The notes beneath the pieces were generated by a model. It worked only from the letters and a program-made list of their open reading frames with translations. It was not told where the DNA came from and ran no database searches. This document shows positions 41,452 through 50,547 of a DNA stretch of 64,000 nt, piece by piece. Positions within the stretch are counted from its first letter, which is position 1; each line of letters opens with the position of its first letter. Origin of the DNA: Okeanomitos corallinicola TIOX110 (GTDB lineage: Bacteria; Cyanobacteriota; Cyanobacteriia; Cyanobacteriales; Nostocaceae). Position numbers and translations under genes: made by a program. The stretch is from the NCBI RefSeq assembly GCF_038050375.1, contig NZ_CP150886.1:3079318-3143317 (forward strand), read 5' to 3'.

Positions 41452-42249
41452 ATGAAAATTGTTACTATTAATATTCTGTTTAAACTGGATGATTGGTTAC
41501 AAAGACGGGATTTGTTGGTTGAGGGTTTAAAGGCGGAAAATCCTGATATCGTTGCTTTACAAGAAGTAAGTTTAGCAGAAGATACGGCCGCTTGGATTGC
41601 TGAACAATTAAATATTCCTTATGTTTATAAAGCTGTTCCTCAAGATGTAAATGATAGTGATTTACCTTTTGGGTTAGCTATTCTCAGTCGTTATCCAATT
41701 GAAAAAACTGCTGCTTTAAATTTAGAACATCAGGGAAGAATTGCCCAATATGCACAAATGAAAATAGATGATAGCAAATCAATTGTTATCTGTAATGGTC
41801 ATTATTATTGGTATCCCGGTTCACATAAAAAACGCAATAAACAAATAAAATTGATGTTAGATTGGTTATCAGAATTTGATGAGAAAATGCCAATTATATC
41901 AGTGGGAGATTTTAATGGTACTCCTGAAACATCAGGAATTAAATTAATCAAAGAAAAATATCAATCAGCTTATGAAGTATATCATGGTACTGAACCAGAA
42001 TATACTTGTCCCACACTTTTAGGTCAGGATAAACTTAGTTGGAGAACTAGATTAAAATATTTTTGGAGACGTTTAATTTTTGATAGAACATTGAAACCTT
42101 GGCAGGGAACTTTAGATTATATTTTTATTAATCAGAGTTTACAGGTCAAAGACTGTCGAGTAATTCTCAATCAACCAGCAGCAAATAATCGTTATCTTTA
42201 TCCTTCTGATCATTTTGGGATTGTAGCAGATTTGGAGATTGCGAATTAA
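41452..42249 (+). CDS. Endonuclease/exonuclease/phosphatase family protein
   Basis: The 265-aa protein has the EEP fold's metal and phosphate sites in order: TINILFKLDDW at the start (Asn), VALQEVSL (Glu, near 38), NGHYYWYPGSH (His), SVGDFNGTPE (Asp/Asn, near 157) and the C-terminal SDHFGIVADL (Asp/His). Members hydrolyse phosphodiesters or phosphomonoesters in nucleic acids, phospholipids or sphingolipids; the substrate here is unknown. There is no signal peptide, so it is probably cytoplasmic. The start ATG coincides with the first strand of the fold. Confidence 0.9.
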   Translation: MKIVTINILFKLDDWLQRRDLLVEGLKAENPDIVALQEVSLAEDTAAWIAEQLNIPYVYKAVPQDVNDSDLPFGLAILSRYPIEKTAALNLEHQGRIAQYAQMKIDDSKSIVICNGHYYWYPGSHKKRNKQIKLMLDWLSEFDEKMPIISVGDFNGTPETSGIKLIKEKYQSAYEVYHGTEPEYTCPTLLGQDKLSWRTRLKYFWRRLIFDRTLKPWQGTLDYIFINQSLQVKDCRVILNQPAANNRYLYPSDHFGIVADLEIAN

Positions 42250-42321
42250 TAGATAGGGAGTAAAAACTCCCCTTGATCAGAGGATTTTTTAAAAGTCTAT
42301 GATGATGTATCCAATATTTTT

Positions 42322-42399
42322 AGATCCCCCTATATCCCCCTTAACAAGGGAGACTGTAACTCTAGTTCCCCCCTTAGTCAGGGGGGTTAGGGGGGATCT
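42322..42399. repeat. AGATCCCCC...GGGGGGATCT inverted repeat
   Basis: About 20-nt arms, AGATCCCCCTATATCCCCCT and its imperfect complement ending GGGGGGATCT, enclose CAAGGGAGACTGTAACTCTA. This is the common cyanobacterial 'ccctaaatccccc' dispersed repeat. It sits between convergent genes and might stop transcription from both sides. Confidence 0.75.
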
Positions 42400-42464
42400 G
42401 CAAGTGTTTAAACCCACACTATAAAACTTTTGAAACAACCTCTAAGATACCTATGCCATATTTC

Positions 42465-44108
42465 CTAAATATCACAACTTAACTCATCGGCTTTTTGACT
42501 AAAACGGCGGTTTTCTCGATAATCTACCCGACAATCTATGACCGCAGGAACATCTTGCATTAAAGCTTCTTTAAGGACAGGAATTAAATCAGTTGCTGAT
42601 TCAACTCGATAACCTTTTAATCCCATACTTTCCGCGAATTTGACAAAATCAGGATTACCAAAATGTACAAAAGATGAGTTACCTTTACCAAATTGATTTT
42701 CCTGTTTCCATTCAATTAAACCATAGCCACCATCATTAAAAATTAAGGTGACAAATGGTGTACCTACCCGCAAAGCTGTTTCTAATTCTTGAGAATTCAT
42801 CATAAAACCACCGTCACCAGTTACGGCGACAACTTTACGATTTGGATGTACTAATTTAGCAGCTAAAGCCCCAGGAATGGCAATTCCCATAGCTGCAAAA
42901 CCATTAGAAATAATGCAAGTATTGGGACTATGACAATGATAATGTCTAGCCATCCACATTTTATGTGCGCCAACATCAGAAATAACAATGTCATCGGGAC
43001 CCATGACCTGACGCAAATCATAAATTAGTTTTTGGGGCTTAATGGGAAAGCCATCATCATTGGCATATTGTTCATAATCAGCGCGAATATTTGCCCGTAA
43101 ACTAATGGAGTAAGGGTGAGGTTTCCCTTGTCTATCTGCCACCCTTAAAATTTCATTCACAGAATCAGAAATATCCCCTACTATTTCCACATTGGGAATA
43201 TAACTACTATCAATTTCTGCGGAAGTTGCTGCAATATGAATAATGGGAATATCACCTTCTGGGTTCCATTTTTTCGGAGAAAATTCAATTAAATCATAAC
43301 CAATGGCGATGACTAAATCGGTATTATCAAATCCACAGGTAATGAAATCTCGCTGTTGCAAACCCACAGACCATAAAGCCAAAGGATGAGTATAGGGAAT
43401 CACACCTTTACCCATAAAAGTATTGACAACGGGGATGTTTAATTGGGTAGCAAATTGGGTGACTGCATCACTAGCTTGGGCGCGAATTGCCCCATTTCCA
43501 ACTAAAATTATGGGGTTAACTGCTTGGGAAATAGCCGCAGCCGCAGCGCGAATACTAGCAAAAGAAGCATAGGTTTTTTCGCTATTATCCTTATGTAAAG
43601 GTTTACCTTCTACGGACATAGCGGCAATATTTTCTGGTAAGTCAATGTGAACAGCACCGGGTTTTTCTCGTTGCGATCTCTTGAAGGCTTTTCTGACAAC
43701 TTCTGGTGTAATACTCGGTCTAACTATCTGTTTATTCCACTTAGTAACTGGGGCAAACATAGCCACCAAATCTAAATATTGATGGGACTCAATGTGCATT
43801 CTATCTGTTCCCACCTGTCCGGTAATTGCTACTAATGGCGCGCCATCTAAGTTAGCATCTGCTACACCTGTCATTAAATTAGTAGCACCTGGGCCAAGGG
43901 TAGAAAGACAAACCCCAGCTTTTCCTGTTAACCTGCCATAAACATCAGCCATAAATGCTGCACCCTGTTCATGGCGAGTGGTAATAAATTGAATGGATGA
44001 ATTTTTTAATGCTTCTAAAACGTGTAAGTTTTCCTCACCAGGTAAACCAAAAACGTATTCTACACCCTCGTTTTCTAAACACTTTACTAACAATTCAGCA
44101 GTATTCAT
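42465..44108 (-). CDS. ThDP-dependent 2-oxoglutarate decarboxylase (acetolactate synthase-like)
   Basis: The 547-aa protein looks like an acetolactate synthase: catalytic glutamate in TTRHEQGAAFMADVYGR, cofactor motif GDGGFMMNSQELETALR...NDGGYG. It is placed directly after a succinic semialdehyde dehydrogenase gene, the arrangement described in Synechococcus PCC 7002 where the two enzymes convert 2-oxoglutarate to succinate. 2-oxoglutarate decarboxylase is therefore the better call, although acetolactate synthase cannot be excluded from sequence alone. There is no small ilvN subunit nearby. The cytoplasmic pathway replaces the missing 2-oxoglutarate dehydrogenase complex of cyanobacteria. Confidence 0.85.
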   Translation of the reverse strand: MNTAELLVKCLENEGVEYVFGLPGEENLHVLEALKNSSIQFITTRHEQGAAFMADVYGRLTGKAGVCLSTLGPGATNLMTGVADANLDGAPLVAITGQVGTDRMHIESHQYLDLVAMFAPVTKWNKQIVRPSITPEVVRKAFKRSQREKPGAVHIDLPENIAAMSVEGKPLHKDNSEKTYASFASIRAAAAAISQAVNPIILVGNGAIRAQASDAVTQFATQLNIPVVNTFMGKGVIPYTHPLALWSVGLQQRDFITCGFDNTDLVIAIGYDLIEFSPKKWNPEGDIPIIHIAATSAEIDSSYIPNVEIVGDISDSVNEILRVADRQGKPHPYSISLRANIRADYEQYANDDGFPIKPQKLIYDLRQVMGPDDIVISDVGAHKMWMARHYHCHSPNTCIISNGFAAMGIAIPGALAAKLVHPNRKVVAVTGDGGFMMNSQELETALRVGTPFVTLIFNDGGYGLIEWKQENQFGKGNSSFVHFGNPDFVKFAESMGLKGYRVESATDLIPVLKEALMQDVPAVIDCRVDYRENRRFSQKADELSCDI

Positions 44109-44171
44109 TTGATCTCCTTAAAATTAATAATTAAAAGTGAATCAGGAATAAGTAATTTGACCAATCACCAA

Positions 44172-45539
44172 TCACTTAACCCAAACTGTTTTGATATTCA
44201 CAAATTCATGAATACCTTGAATACTTAATTCTCGTCCATATCCAGAACGTTTAATTCCCCCAAAAGGTAAACGTGGATCTGATTTCACCATGCTATTAAT
44301 AAATATTGCTCCCGCTTCAATTTCTTGAATGAGACGTTTTTTTTCTGATTCATTATTAGTCCAGGCACTTGCACCTAAACCAAAAGGTGTATCGTTAGCT
44401 AATTTTATCGCTGCATCAATGTTAGCAACTCTGAATAATAATGCCACTGGCCCAAAAAATTCTTCTTTAGCAATGGGATGATTTAAAGGAATATCTGTGA
44501 TGATTGTCGGTGAATAAAAATTACCTGGCATATCAGCTAAAACCGATCCACCTGTAAGAATTTTTGCGCCATTTTCTCTGGCAATTTTAACTTGATGATC
44601 TAATTCTTGGCGAATGTCAGGAGTAGCTAGTGGACCGATATCTGTATCATCGGCAAAAGGATCTCCGACTTTTAAAGTTTGGAATTTTGCTAACAGCATT
44701 TTTTCAAATTGATCAGCTATGGTTTCGGCAATAATAAACCGTTTAGCTGCTATGCAAGATTGACCATTATTGATCATTCTCGCTGTGACTGCGGTAGATA
44801 CTGCTAATTGTAAATCAGCACTTTCTAGAACAATAAAAGGATCACTACCTCCCAATTCTAAGACAGTTTTTTTAATTTGTTGACCAGATACAGCAGCTAA
44901 GGACGCACCTGCTGGTTCACTGCCGGTTAAAGTTGCGGCTTTTACCCGATCATCAGCCATTAAATTAGCTACTTTGGCTGCACCAATTAATAAGGTTTGA
45001 AAAGTCCCGTTGGGAAAACCTGCACGGCTGATAATATCTTCTATTGCTAAGGCACATTGGGGGACATTAGATGCGTGTTTGAGTAACCCCACATTGCCCG
45101 CCATTAGTGCTGGTGCTGCAAACCGAAAAACTTGCCAAAATGGAAAGTTCCAGGGCATAACGGCGAGAATTATCCCTAAAGGCTGATATTTTATAAAACT
45201 GTGACTAGCATCGGTTTTAACTGTAACATCGGCTAAAAAATCGGGGGCATTTTCAGCATAATAACGACAAACTAGGGCGCATTTTTCCACCTCTGCGATC
45301 GCAGATTTTAAGGTTTTACCCATTTCTAAAGTCATTATTTTGGCAAAATTTGCCTTTTCTTGTTCTAAAATATTAGCTGCTTGTTGTAACCATTGCGATC
45401 GCTGTTGAAAACTTGTTTGCCGATACTGTTCAAAAGCTTGCTGTGCTAATTCTAATTTAGTCGTAATTTCCCTATCTTCCAGAGGTGAAAAGGTTTTCAC
45501 TGTTTCTCCGGTTGTAGGATTAATGGTAGCAATAGCCAT
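44172..45539 (-). CDS. gabD: NAD(P)-dependent succinic semialdehyde dehydrogenase
   Basis: This 455-aa aldehyde dehydrogenase shows the cofactor/active-site features in order: VMPWNFPFWQVFRFAAPAL, TLTGSEPAGASLAAVSG, general base in LELGGSDPFIVLE and nucleophile cysteine in NNGQSCIAAKRF. The family's EEFFGPVALLFRV and the end SGYGRELSIQGIHEFVNIKTVW follow. The length matches the short SSADH type. It is transcribed ahead of the 2-oxoglutarate decarboxylase gene with a 63-bp gap, so they probably form an operon completing the TCA cycle by way of succinic semialdehyde. The upstream adenylate cyclase gene is 203 bp away on the same strand. Confidence 0.92.
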   Translation of the reverse strand: MAIATINPTTGETVKTFSPLEDREITTKLELAQQAFEQYRQTSFQQRSQWLQQAANILEQEKANFAKIMTLEMGKTLKSAIAEVEKCALVCRYYAENAPDFLADVTVKTDASHSFIKYQPLGIILAVMPWNFPFWQVFRFAAPALMAGNVGLLKHASNVPQCALAIEDIISRAGFPNGTFQTLLIGAAKVANLMADDRVKAATLTGSEPAGASLAAVSGQQIKKTVLELGGSDPFIVLESADLQLAVSTAVTARMINNGQSCIAAKRFIIAETIADQFEKMLLAKFQTLKVGDPFADDTDIGPLATPDIRQELDHQVKIARENGAKILTGGSVLADMPGNFYSPTIITDIPLNHPIAKEEFFGPVALLFRVANIDAAIKLANDTPFGLGASAWTNNESEKKRLIQEIEAGAIFINSMVKSDPRLPFGGIKRSGYGRELSIQGIHEFVNIKTVWVK

Positions 45540-45742
45540 TACCTGACCTCCCGTTAAAAAATAACTTCAGGTAGTTTCTTAATTTTATACAGATTTACCA
45601 TAGCATCTGTAATCAGAATTTTAGCTCATGTTCGGTTGAAAATTTATCATATCTATTAAGGCTGGTAATTTTTTATATCCTTTATTTTTTTATGCTGAGT
45701 TACTTGGTGTTAAAAACAGACTAATTCACAACTGATAACTGA

Positions 45743-47362
45743 CTAAGAAATCATTTGTGTGCGATAAATTTTAATCACTCTGTCAATACCTTTAAACCGA
45801 TAATCTCCCATTTCCTGAATATGAGATTTATCTAACAGTATATTGTGAGTAGCTTCACTAATTACGCACTCACCAATAGGACAAATTTGCTCCATCCGCG
45901 CAGCTAAATTAATTGTTGGCCCCAAAGCAGTATAATCTAACCGTTGAGAACTACCTACATCACCAACTATAGCTTTACCGCTATTAATAGCAATACGTAA
46001 TTGCAATGGTTCATCCCAACAATTACGAGCATTGAGAGATTGTAGACGAGAGAGCATTCCCTTAGCACTAGCGAGCGCCCGGTCTGCGTGACCAGGTTGT
46101 GGTTCAGGAGCGCCAAAAAAAGCCATAATGCAATCGCCAATATATTTATCTAAAGTGCCACCATAGGTAAACACTTCTTCTAACATTTCTTCAAATAAGT
46201 TATTTAATAATTCAGCAATTTCTGTAGGTTTTAGTCGTTCTGATAAAGCTGTAAAACCTACTAAATCAGCAAATAAAATACTAATTTCCCTTTCAATTGG
46301 CGGTAAGCGTCCATCAGAAATACCTGTAACTGCTATTAACTGTTGGACAACAGCTGGAGAATGGTAACGTTCCAAACGTTTACGAATTACTTCTTGATTT
46401 TTAAGTCTATCTACTAATAACCAACGTTGCACACTGGAGGCGACGAGATTAGCTAAAGTTGAAAAAAAACTTAGTTCATCTTCTTCATTATTGTCCCAGT
46501 AGGAAGAATAAAGATTAGCATCACCATAGAGAACACCAACTACTTTATTTTCATCCCATAAAGGTACAGCCATAGCACTAACAATACCTTTAAAAAGAAT
46601 ACTTTGCTCACTAGAAAAACGTTCATCAGAAAGGGTATCTGCACTTTGAATAGCTATTTTCTCAGTAAATACTTTTTGACAAATACTACGACTAATCCAA
46701 TTTCCATCAGTGGGTAATTTATCTTGCCCAGAGGCATTTTTAATGGCAGAGTTAATTAGTTGCAAATTCCCAGATTCATCTACATCAATTAATAATGCCA
46801 AGCGCTCAATACCATCAATGTACCTAAATACTACTTGTTGCACCTGGGAAAAAATTTCTTCAATGGATGCGGCTGCACAAAGATTTTTAGCTATTTCTAC
46901 TAGGTCTTTGAGGCGAGCAATAGTTTTTTCTTTGTTATTTTTACCGTTAATATTACTGGCATCTATCCATTGTTGTTGTAATTCCTGTACATTACGCAGA
47001 ATTGTCACTGCATGACTATTTGTTTCTGAATTTCTTAAATATTTGGAATGTGCATTTTCTAAATCAGTTGTGAAATCTACTATCAAAGTGACATTACCTA
47101 GCAAGATAACGTCACCATCATACAGTTCTTGAGCGCAAGTAACAGTGGTTTGATTGACTTGAGTTCCATTTTTACTACCCATGTCCTCAATCGTCCACAT
47201 CTCACTGCTGGTTCTGATAATACGGGCGTGTCTGCGGGAAATTCCGCTAAAAGGTAAAAACAAATCGCATTCTGGTAAACGACCGATAATAAATACATCT
47301 TGGGTCACTGAAATCTCTGTTTCAGTATTACCTTCTGTGAGGACTAGAGTAAGTTGAGTCAT
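45743..47362 (-). CDS. FHA-GAF-class III adenylate cyclase
   Basis: The 539-aa protein combines three domains. An N-terminal FHA domain (~22-85: GRLPECDLFLPFSGISRRHA, GSKNGTQVN) should bind a phosphothreonine peptide. A GAF domain lies at about 150-325. A class III nucleotidyl cyclase domain lies at about 360-535. The cyclase keeps its metal aspartate (ILFADLVGFTAL), the second acid and the substrate lysine (GTLDKYIGDCIMAF), and the transition-state Asn-Arg (LGPTINLAARME). The residue before LGPTI is threonine (DYTALG), a Lys/Thr pair typical of cyanobacterial adenylate cyclases such as CyaB1. It should therefore make cAMP, controlled by phospho-protein binding and a small ligand. Confidence 0.93.
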   Translation of the reverse strand: MTQLTLVLTEGNTETEISVTQDVFIIGRLPECDLFLPFSGISRRHARIIRTSSEMWTIEDMGSKNGTQVNQTTVTCAQELYDGDVILLGNVTLIVDFTTDLENAHSKYLRNSETNSHAVTILRNVQELQQQWIDASNINGKNNKEKTIARLKDLVEIAKNLCAAASIEEIFSQVQQVVFRYIDGIERLALLIDVDESGNLQLINSAIKNASGQDKLPTDGNWISRSICQKVFTEKIAIQSADTLSDERFSSEQSILFKGIVSAMAVPLWDENKVVGVLYGDANLYSSYWDNNEEDELSFFSTLANLVASSVQRWLLVDRLKNQEVIRKRLERYHSPAVVQQLIAVTGISDGRLPPIEREISILFADLVGFTALSERLKPTEIAELLNNLFEEMLEEVFTYGGTLDKYIGDCIMAFFGAPEPQPGHADRALASAKGMLSRLQSLNARNCWDEPLQLRIAINSGKAIVGDVGSSQRLDYTALGPTINLAARMEQICPIGECVISEATHNILLDKSHIQEMGDYRFKGIDRVIKIYRTQMIS

Positions 47363-47708
47363 GAACGTAATACATCCATACTGAAAATTAGAAGTACAAG
47401 CAACAATTCTAACTGTTTACGACTTATAGGTCAGATCCTAAACATTCGTTTACTTAGTCATGCCTATAGAAATCTATGTAAATCTTCTGGGTAAGTGCTA
47501 AATTTAGTTTATACTTATAAAAAGTCTAGATGTAATAAAGGTTACAGTTATTGTAGCATTTTTAACTAAAAAGCCACAATACATAAACATTTTTATTATC
47601 TAATGGTTTAACTCATAACTAGCTGAGTATAAATCAAAGCTACACAATTCTCTATTCTCATTTAGTCATGCTATCAAGCTAATTTTCAACACTAACCTAG
47701 CTAAAATC
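47363..47708. other. 346-bp divergent intergenic region
   Basis: AT-rich DNA between the cyclase gene and the 122-aa gene, with no coding region, no strong palindrome and no repeat that I can support. Promoters for both genes should lie here. Confidence 0.5.
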
Positions 47709-48077
47709 ATGGTTCTGATTTTAATTCTTGGGCAAATTATATTTCTAGGGGCAATACTAGGAGTAATATTTTTTATTATAGATAGAGTAATTGAGACTTT
47801 TAGAAAACCAAAATTCTCATTAAAAAGAAGACATAATTGGATGGGAATAAAACGGATATTTTTCAAAGCCAGAAACAATAACTTTTCTCAACCAGCTAAA
47901 ATTAACTACAAACATCCCTTGGTAGCAGGATTATGGCATAAACTGCTAGTGCGAGTCCATTTTGATACCCTTTTAGCAGAACGATTAGTGAATCATTTAA
48001 AAATACGATATCCAGGTAAATCAGATCGTTGGTACATTGAGAAGGCAATTTATGATTTAGAACGTGATAGATATTAA
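47709..48077 (+). CDS. Small single-pass membrane protein with a YPGKS-WYIEKAI C-terminal motif
   Basis: The 122-aa protein has one N-terminal membrane helix (residues ~2-24, LILILGQIIFLGAILGVIFF), a basic stretch (RKPKFSLKRRHNW), and a C-terminal ~45-residue motif: LLAERLVNHLKIRYPGKSDR, then WYIEKAIYDLERDRY. The same motif occurs twice in the membrane protein at 49752-50438 (for instance LNPGKTEFWYLEKVIFDLKR). I do not recognise a named family. The motif may be a small helical binding domain on the cytoplasmic face. Confidence 0.75.
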   Translation: MVLILILGQIIFLGAILGVIFFIIDRVIETFRKPKFSLKRRHNWMGIKRIFFKARNNNFSQPAKINYKHPLVAGLWHKLLVRVHFDTLLAERLVNHLKIRYPGKSDRWYIEKAIYDLERDRY

Positions 48078-48207
48078 TTCTCACAAATATGAGTGTCAGA
48101 TTTGGTATCTAAAAGTATTTGTGTAGGTAGCTAATTACAGCATTGATAATTCTTAATCTTCAGATTAAAATTGTTGATAGCTAGTTCACGAATATGGGTA
48201 ATTTCTG

Positions 48208-49713
48208 ATGCTCAATGATTTTTTCGTCAAATTTTCTCGGAAATTTAAAGTATATTTACTAGATATAATATTTGTATTTGCTAGTACCTTAGTTATTTTT
48301 ATTGCTACACTGTCTCCGTTTAACTTCCATTTCTATAATAGTTTTAATATAACTAATTTTTGGGTTAGTTTTAATAATAGTAGTTCTTTTCAAGACCAGC
48401 TAAATAATGTTTTGTTATTTATGCCATTTGGCTTCTGTGGTGCTAATCTTTTACAAAAGCTAAGGATTAAACTAGGCTTACAAGTTATCATTTTATTACT
48501 CATAAGTTCAGGTTTATCATTTACAGTAGAAAGTTTACAAGTATTTCTTCCTTCTCGCAGTCCTACCCCAGCAGATATTGTTAATAATACTTTAGGAGGA
48601 TGTTTAGGCTTATTAAGTTTTTATATCTGGAATTATCAATTTTTAAATAATAGTGTTTCTCAATTTAAATCTAGGAGTTCAAAATTATCTAATCAACATA
48701 TTACATTATTTATTCTGTCCTATGTATCTTTGACATTAATAATTTCTATTTTCTGGCAAAGTACCACTAATTTAAGTAATTGGAACTTAAACTTTCCCCT
48801 CTTGCTTGGGAATGAAGCTGTTGGTAACAGACCTTGGCGGGGATATATATCTAATATTTATATCACTGATCAGGCAATATCTACCTATGAAGCTAGAGCA
48901 GCTTTATCTAATGATAATTACTTTTCGAGTTTGGGATCTACTTTAGTAGCTAATTATCAGTTAAATGGTAGTTGTTGTTATCAAGATCAAGCAGGAAATT
49001 TACCAAAGTTAATCTGGCAGGGAAAACCCCAGATTATTAATAAAGGTCAAGGCGTTTTTATTAGTTCTAATCAATGGCTAAAAACTGGAGTATCTGTAAA
49101 ACAACTGAGTCAAAGAATCAGTGAGAAATCAGAATTTACTATCAGTACCACTCTTGCAACTGATAATATTCAACAAACTGGCCCAGCTAGAATTATATCA
49201 ATTTCTGGTGATGTTTTACAGCGTAATTTGACTATTTCACAACATAAAAGTTCTCTAGAATTAAGGCTAAGAACACCCTTAACAGGAGAGAATGGCGCAG
49301 ATTTACAAATAAAAATACCAGGTGTTTTTACAGATACAAAATTCCATCAAATTATTATCACCTATGCTAGAGGTACTTTTCAAATTTATATAGATAACTT
49401 AGAACGTTTTTATTCATTAAATTTACTGGCATTAATCCCCTTTTATCAAAAACTATTTTACTATGCAATCACTTTTATTCCTTTAGGTACTGGTTTAGCT
49501 ATACTCAATTTATTTACTCAAAATCGGGTAAGATTTTCTAGAATATTTATTCCCATTGGCATTTTATTACCTTCTACTTTTTTGGAGATGATATTGATGA
49601 AAGAAAGTAATAAAAGTCTAAGTTGGACTAGCCTATTTATGGGTATATTCTTCACAGCAGTGACAATGTTAATCTTTATGATTAGAGGTAGATATTTAAA
49701 TTCTAGAAGTTAA
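48208..49713 (+). CDS. VanZ-like membrane protein with LamG domain
   Basis: The 501-aa protein begins with a VanZ-type four-helix region (~15-150), showing the family pattern FIATLSPFNFHF, DQLNNVLLFMPFGFCGANLL, FTVESLQVFLPSRSPTPADIVNNTLGGCLG. A membrane segment near 165-185 leads to an extracytoplasmic LamG/concanavalin-like domain (about 195-400: TISTTLATDNIQQ, FHQIIITYARGTFQIYID) which may bind carbohydrate. Three hydrophobic segments follow at the C-terminus, the last ending before RGRYLNSR. VanZ proteins are linked to glycopeptide resistance in Gram-positives, but here a role in surface polysaccharide or envelope handling is more plausible. Two proteins sharing a motif flank it. Confidence 0.83.
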   Translation: MLNDFFVKFSRKFKVYLLDIIFVFASTLVIFIATLSPFNFHFYNSFNITNFWVSFNNSSSFQDQLNNVLLFMPFGFCGANLLQKLRIKLGLQVIILLLISSGLSFTVESLQVFLPSRSPTPADIVNNTLGGCLGLLSFYIWNYQFLNNSVSQFKSRSSKLSNQHITLFILSYVSLTLIISIFWQSTTNLSNWNLNFPLLLGNEAVGNRPWRGYISNIYITDQAISTYEARAALSNDNYFSSLGSTLVANYQLNGSCCYQDQAGNLPKLIWQGKPQIINKGQGVFISSNQWLKTGVSVKQLSQRISEKSEFTISTTLATDNIQQTGPARIISISGDVLQRNLTISQHKSSLELRLRTPLTGENGADLQIKIPGVFTDTKFHQIIITYARGTFQIYIDNLERFYSLNLLALIPFYQKLFYYAITFIPLGTGLAILNLFTQNRVRFSRIFIPIGILLPSTFLEMILMKESNKSLSWTSLFMGIFFTAVTMLIFMIRGRYLNSRS

Positions 49714-49751
49714 TTAATAAATATTTTCAAGATCAAATATCTAGCAATTAG

Positions 49752-50438
49752 TTAAATTCCCCTATCTCTTTTCAGGTCGAAAATAACTTTTTCTAGATAC
49801 CAAAACTCAGTTTTACCAGGGTTTAGTTGTTTTTGTCGAGAAACTAATCTGTTAGCAACTTCTCTGTTACCTCCTAACATAATCAATAGTTCTCTTTGTA
49901 ATTGTTTATTTTTGTGCTTGTTTTCAGGTTTAGGATACTTAATGTCTTTTAGGTTGGGTAAAGGATCTCCTCGTTTTGTTTCGGTTTTAGGTATTGACTC
50001 AGGTTGAGTTTTTGGTCTTTCAGATTGGGTTTTTGTTGGTTGAGTTTGTGGTTGAGATTCACCTTTTAATTCATTAATAAGTTGCTTCAAGCACCAAGTT
50101 TCTGTTTTACGAGGATATTGTTTGCGCTTTTTTTTTAACAACTCGTCAGCAACTTTGTAATTACCTGTGACATGAACTAACTCATTGTGAAGTTGTTGAT
50201 TTTCTAGTTCAATTTCTTTCTCTGTTCTTGAAAATTGAGGAATAGGTTGACGATGAATTTGTGGTTTTATTGTGGAAGGCGCTTTCTGGGGTGTGTTGCT
50301 TTTTTCCAGTGCTTTCAATTGCAGTTCCAGAATCTTTCTTTGGAGTCTCGAATATTGAAACCAGTGGATACTCCAAAGTAGTGAAAATATGGATACTATG
50401 AGTCCTATAACTATTTGTAATATTATGAGGATTTCCAT
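49752..50438 (-). CDS. Membrane-anchored protein with two copies of a ~48-aa helical motif
   Basis: The chosen ATG at 50438 (MEILIILQIVIGLIVSIFSLL) begins directly with the membrane helix; the longer frame to 50480 adds 14 residues of no clear use. After the helix comes a coiled-coil-like stretch (LQRKILELQLKALEK). Motif copy one follows (NQQLHNELVHVTGNYKVADE...YPRKTETWCLKQLINELK), then a long Gln/Thr/Pro/Lys linker (about 125-175), and copy two (NKQLQRELLIMLGGNREVAN...PGKTEFWYLEKVIFDLKR). The motif is also the C-terminus of the 122-aa protein at 47709. Function is unknown. Confidence 0.78.
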   Translation of the reverse strand: MEILIILQIVIGLIVSIFSLLWSIHWFQYSRLQRKILELQLKALEKSNTPQKAPSTIKPQIHRQPIPQFSRTEKEIELENQQLHNELVHVTGNYKVADELLKKKRKQYPRKTETWCLKQLINELKGESQPQTQPTKTQSERPKTQPESIPKTETKRGDPLPNLKDIKYPKPENKHKNKQLQRELLIMLGGNREVANRLVSRQKQLNPGKTEFWYLEKVIFDLKRDRGI

Positions 50439-50547
50439 AATGGAGTATAAAAATAGTTTTCTTAATCCAGTATGCCTCACATATGAGCTAAATGTATGAC
50501 TTTTAACAATTTAGCACTATTCAAGCAAGCCCTGAAATGTTTATATA

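Noticed and set aside
42465-44108. Acetolactate synthase (ilvB) for branched-chain amino acids
   Set aside because: Adjacency to SSADH and no regulatory subunit gene favour 2-oxoglutarate decarboxylase; kept as the alternative.
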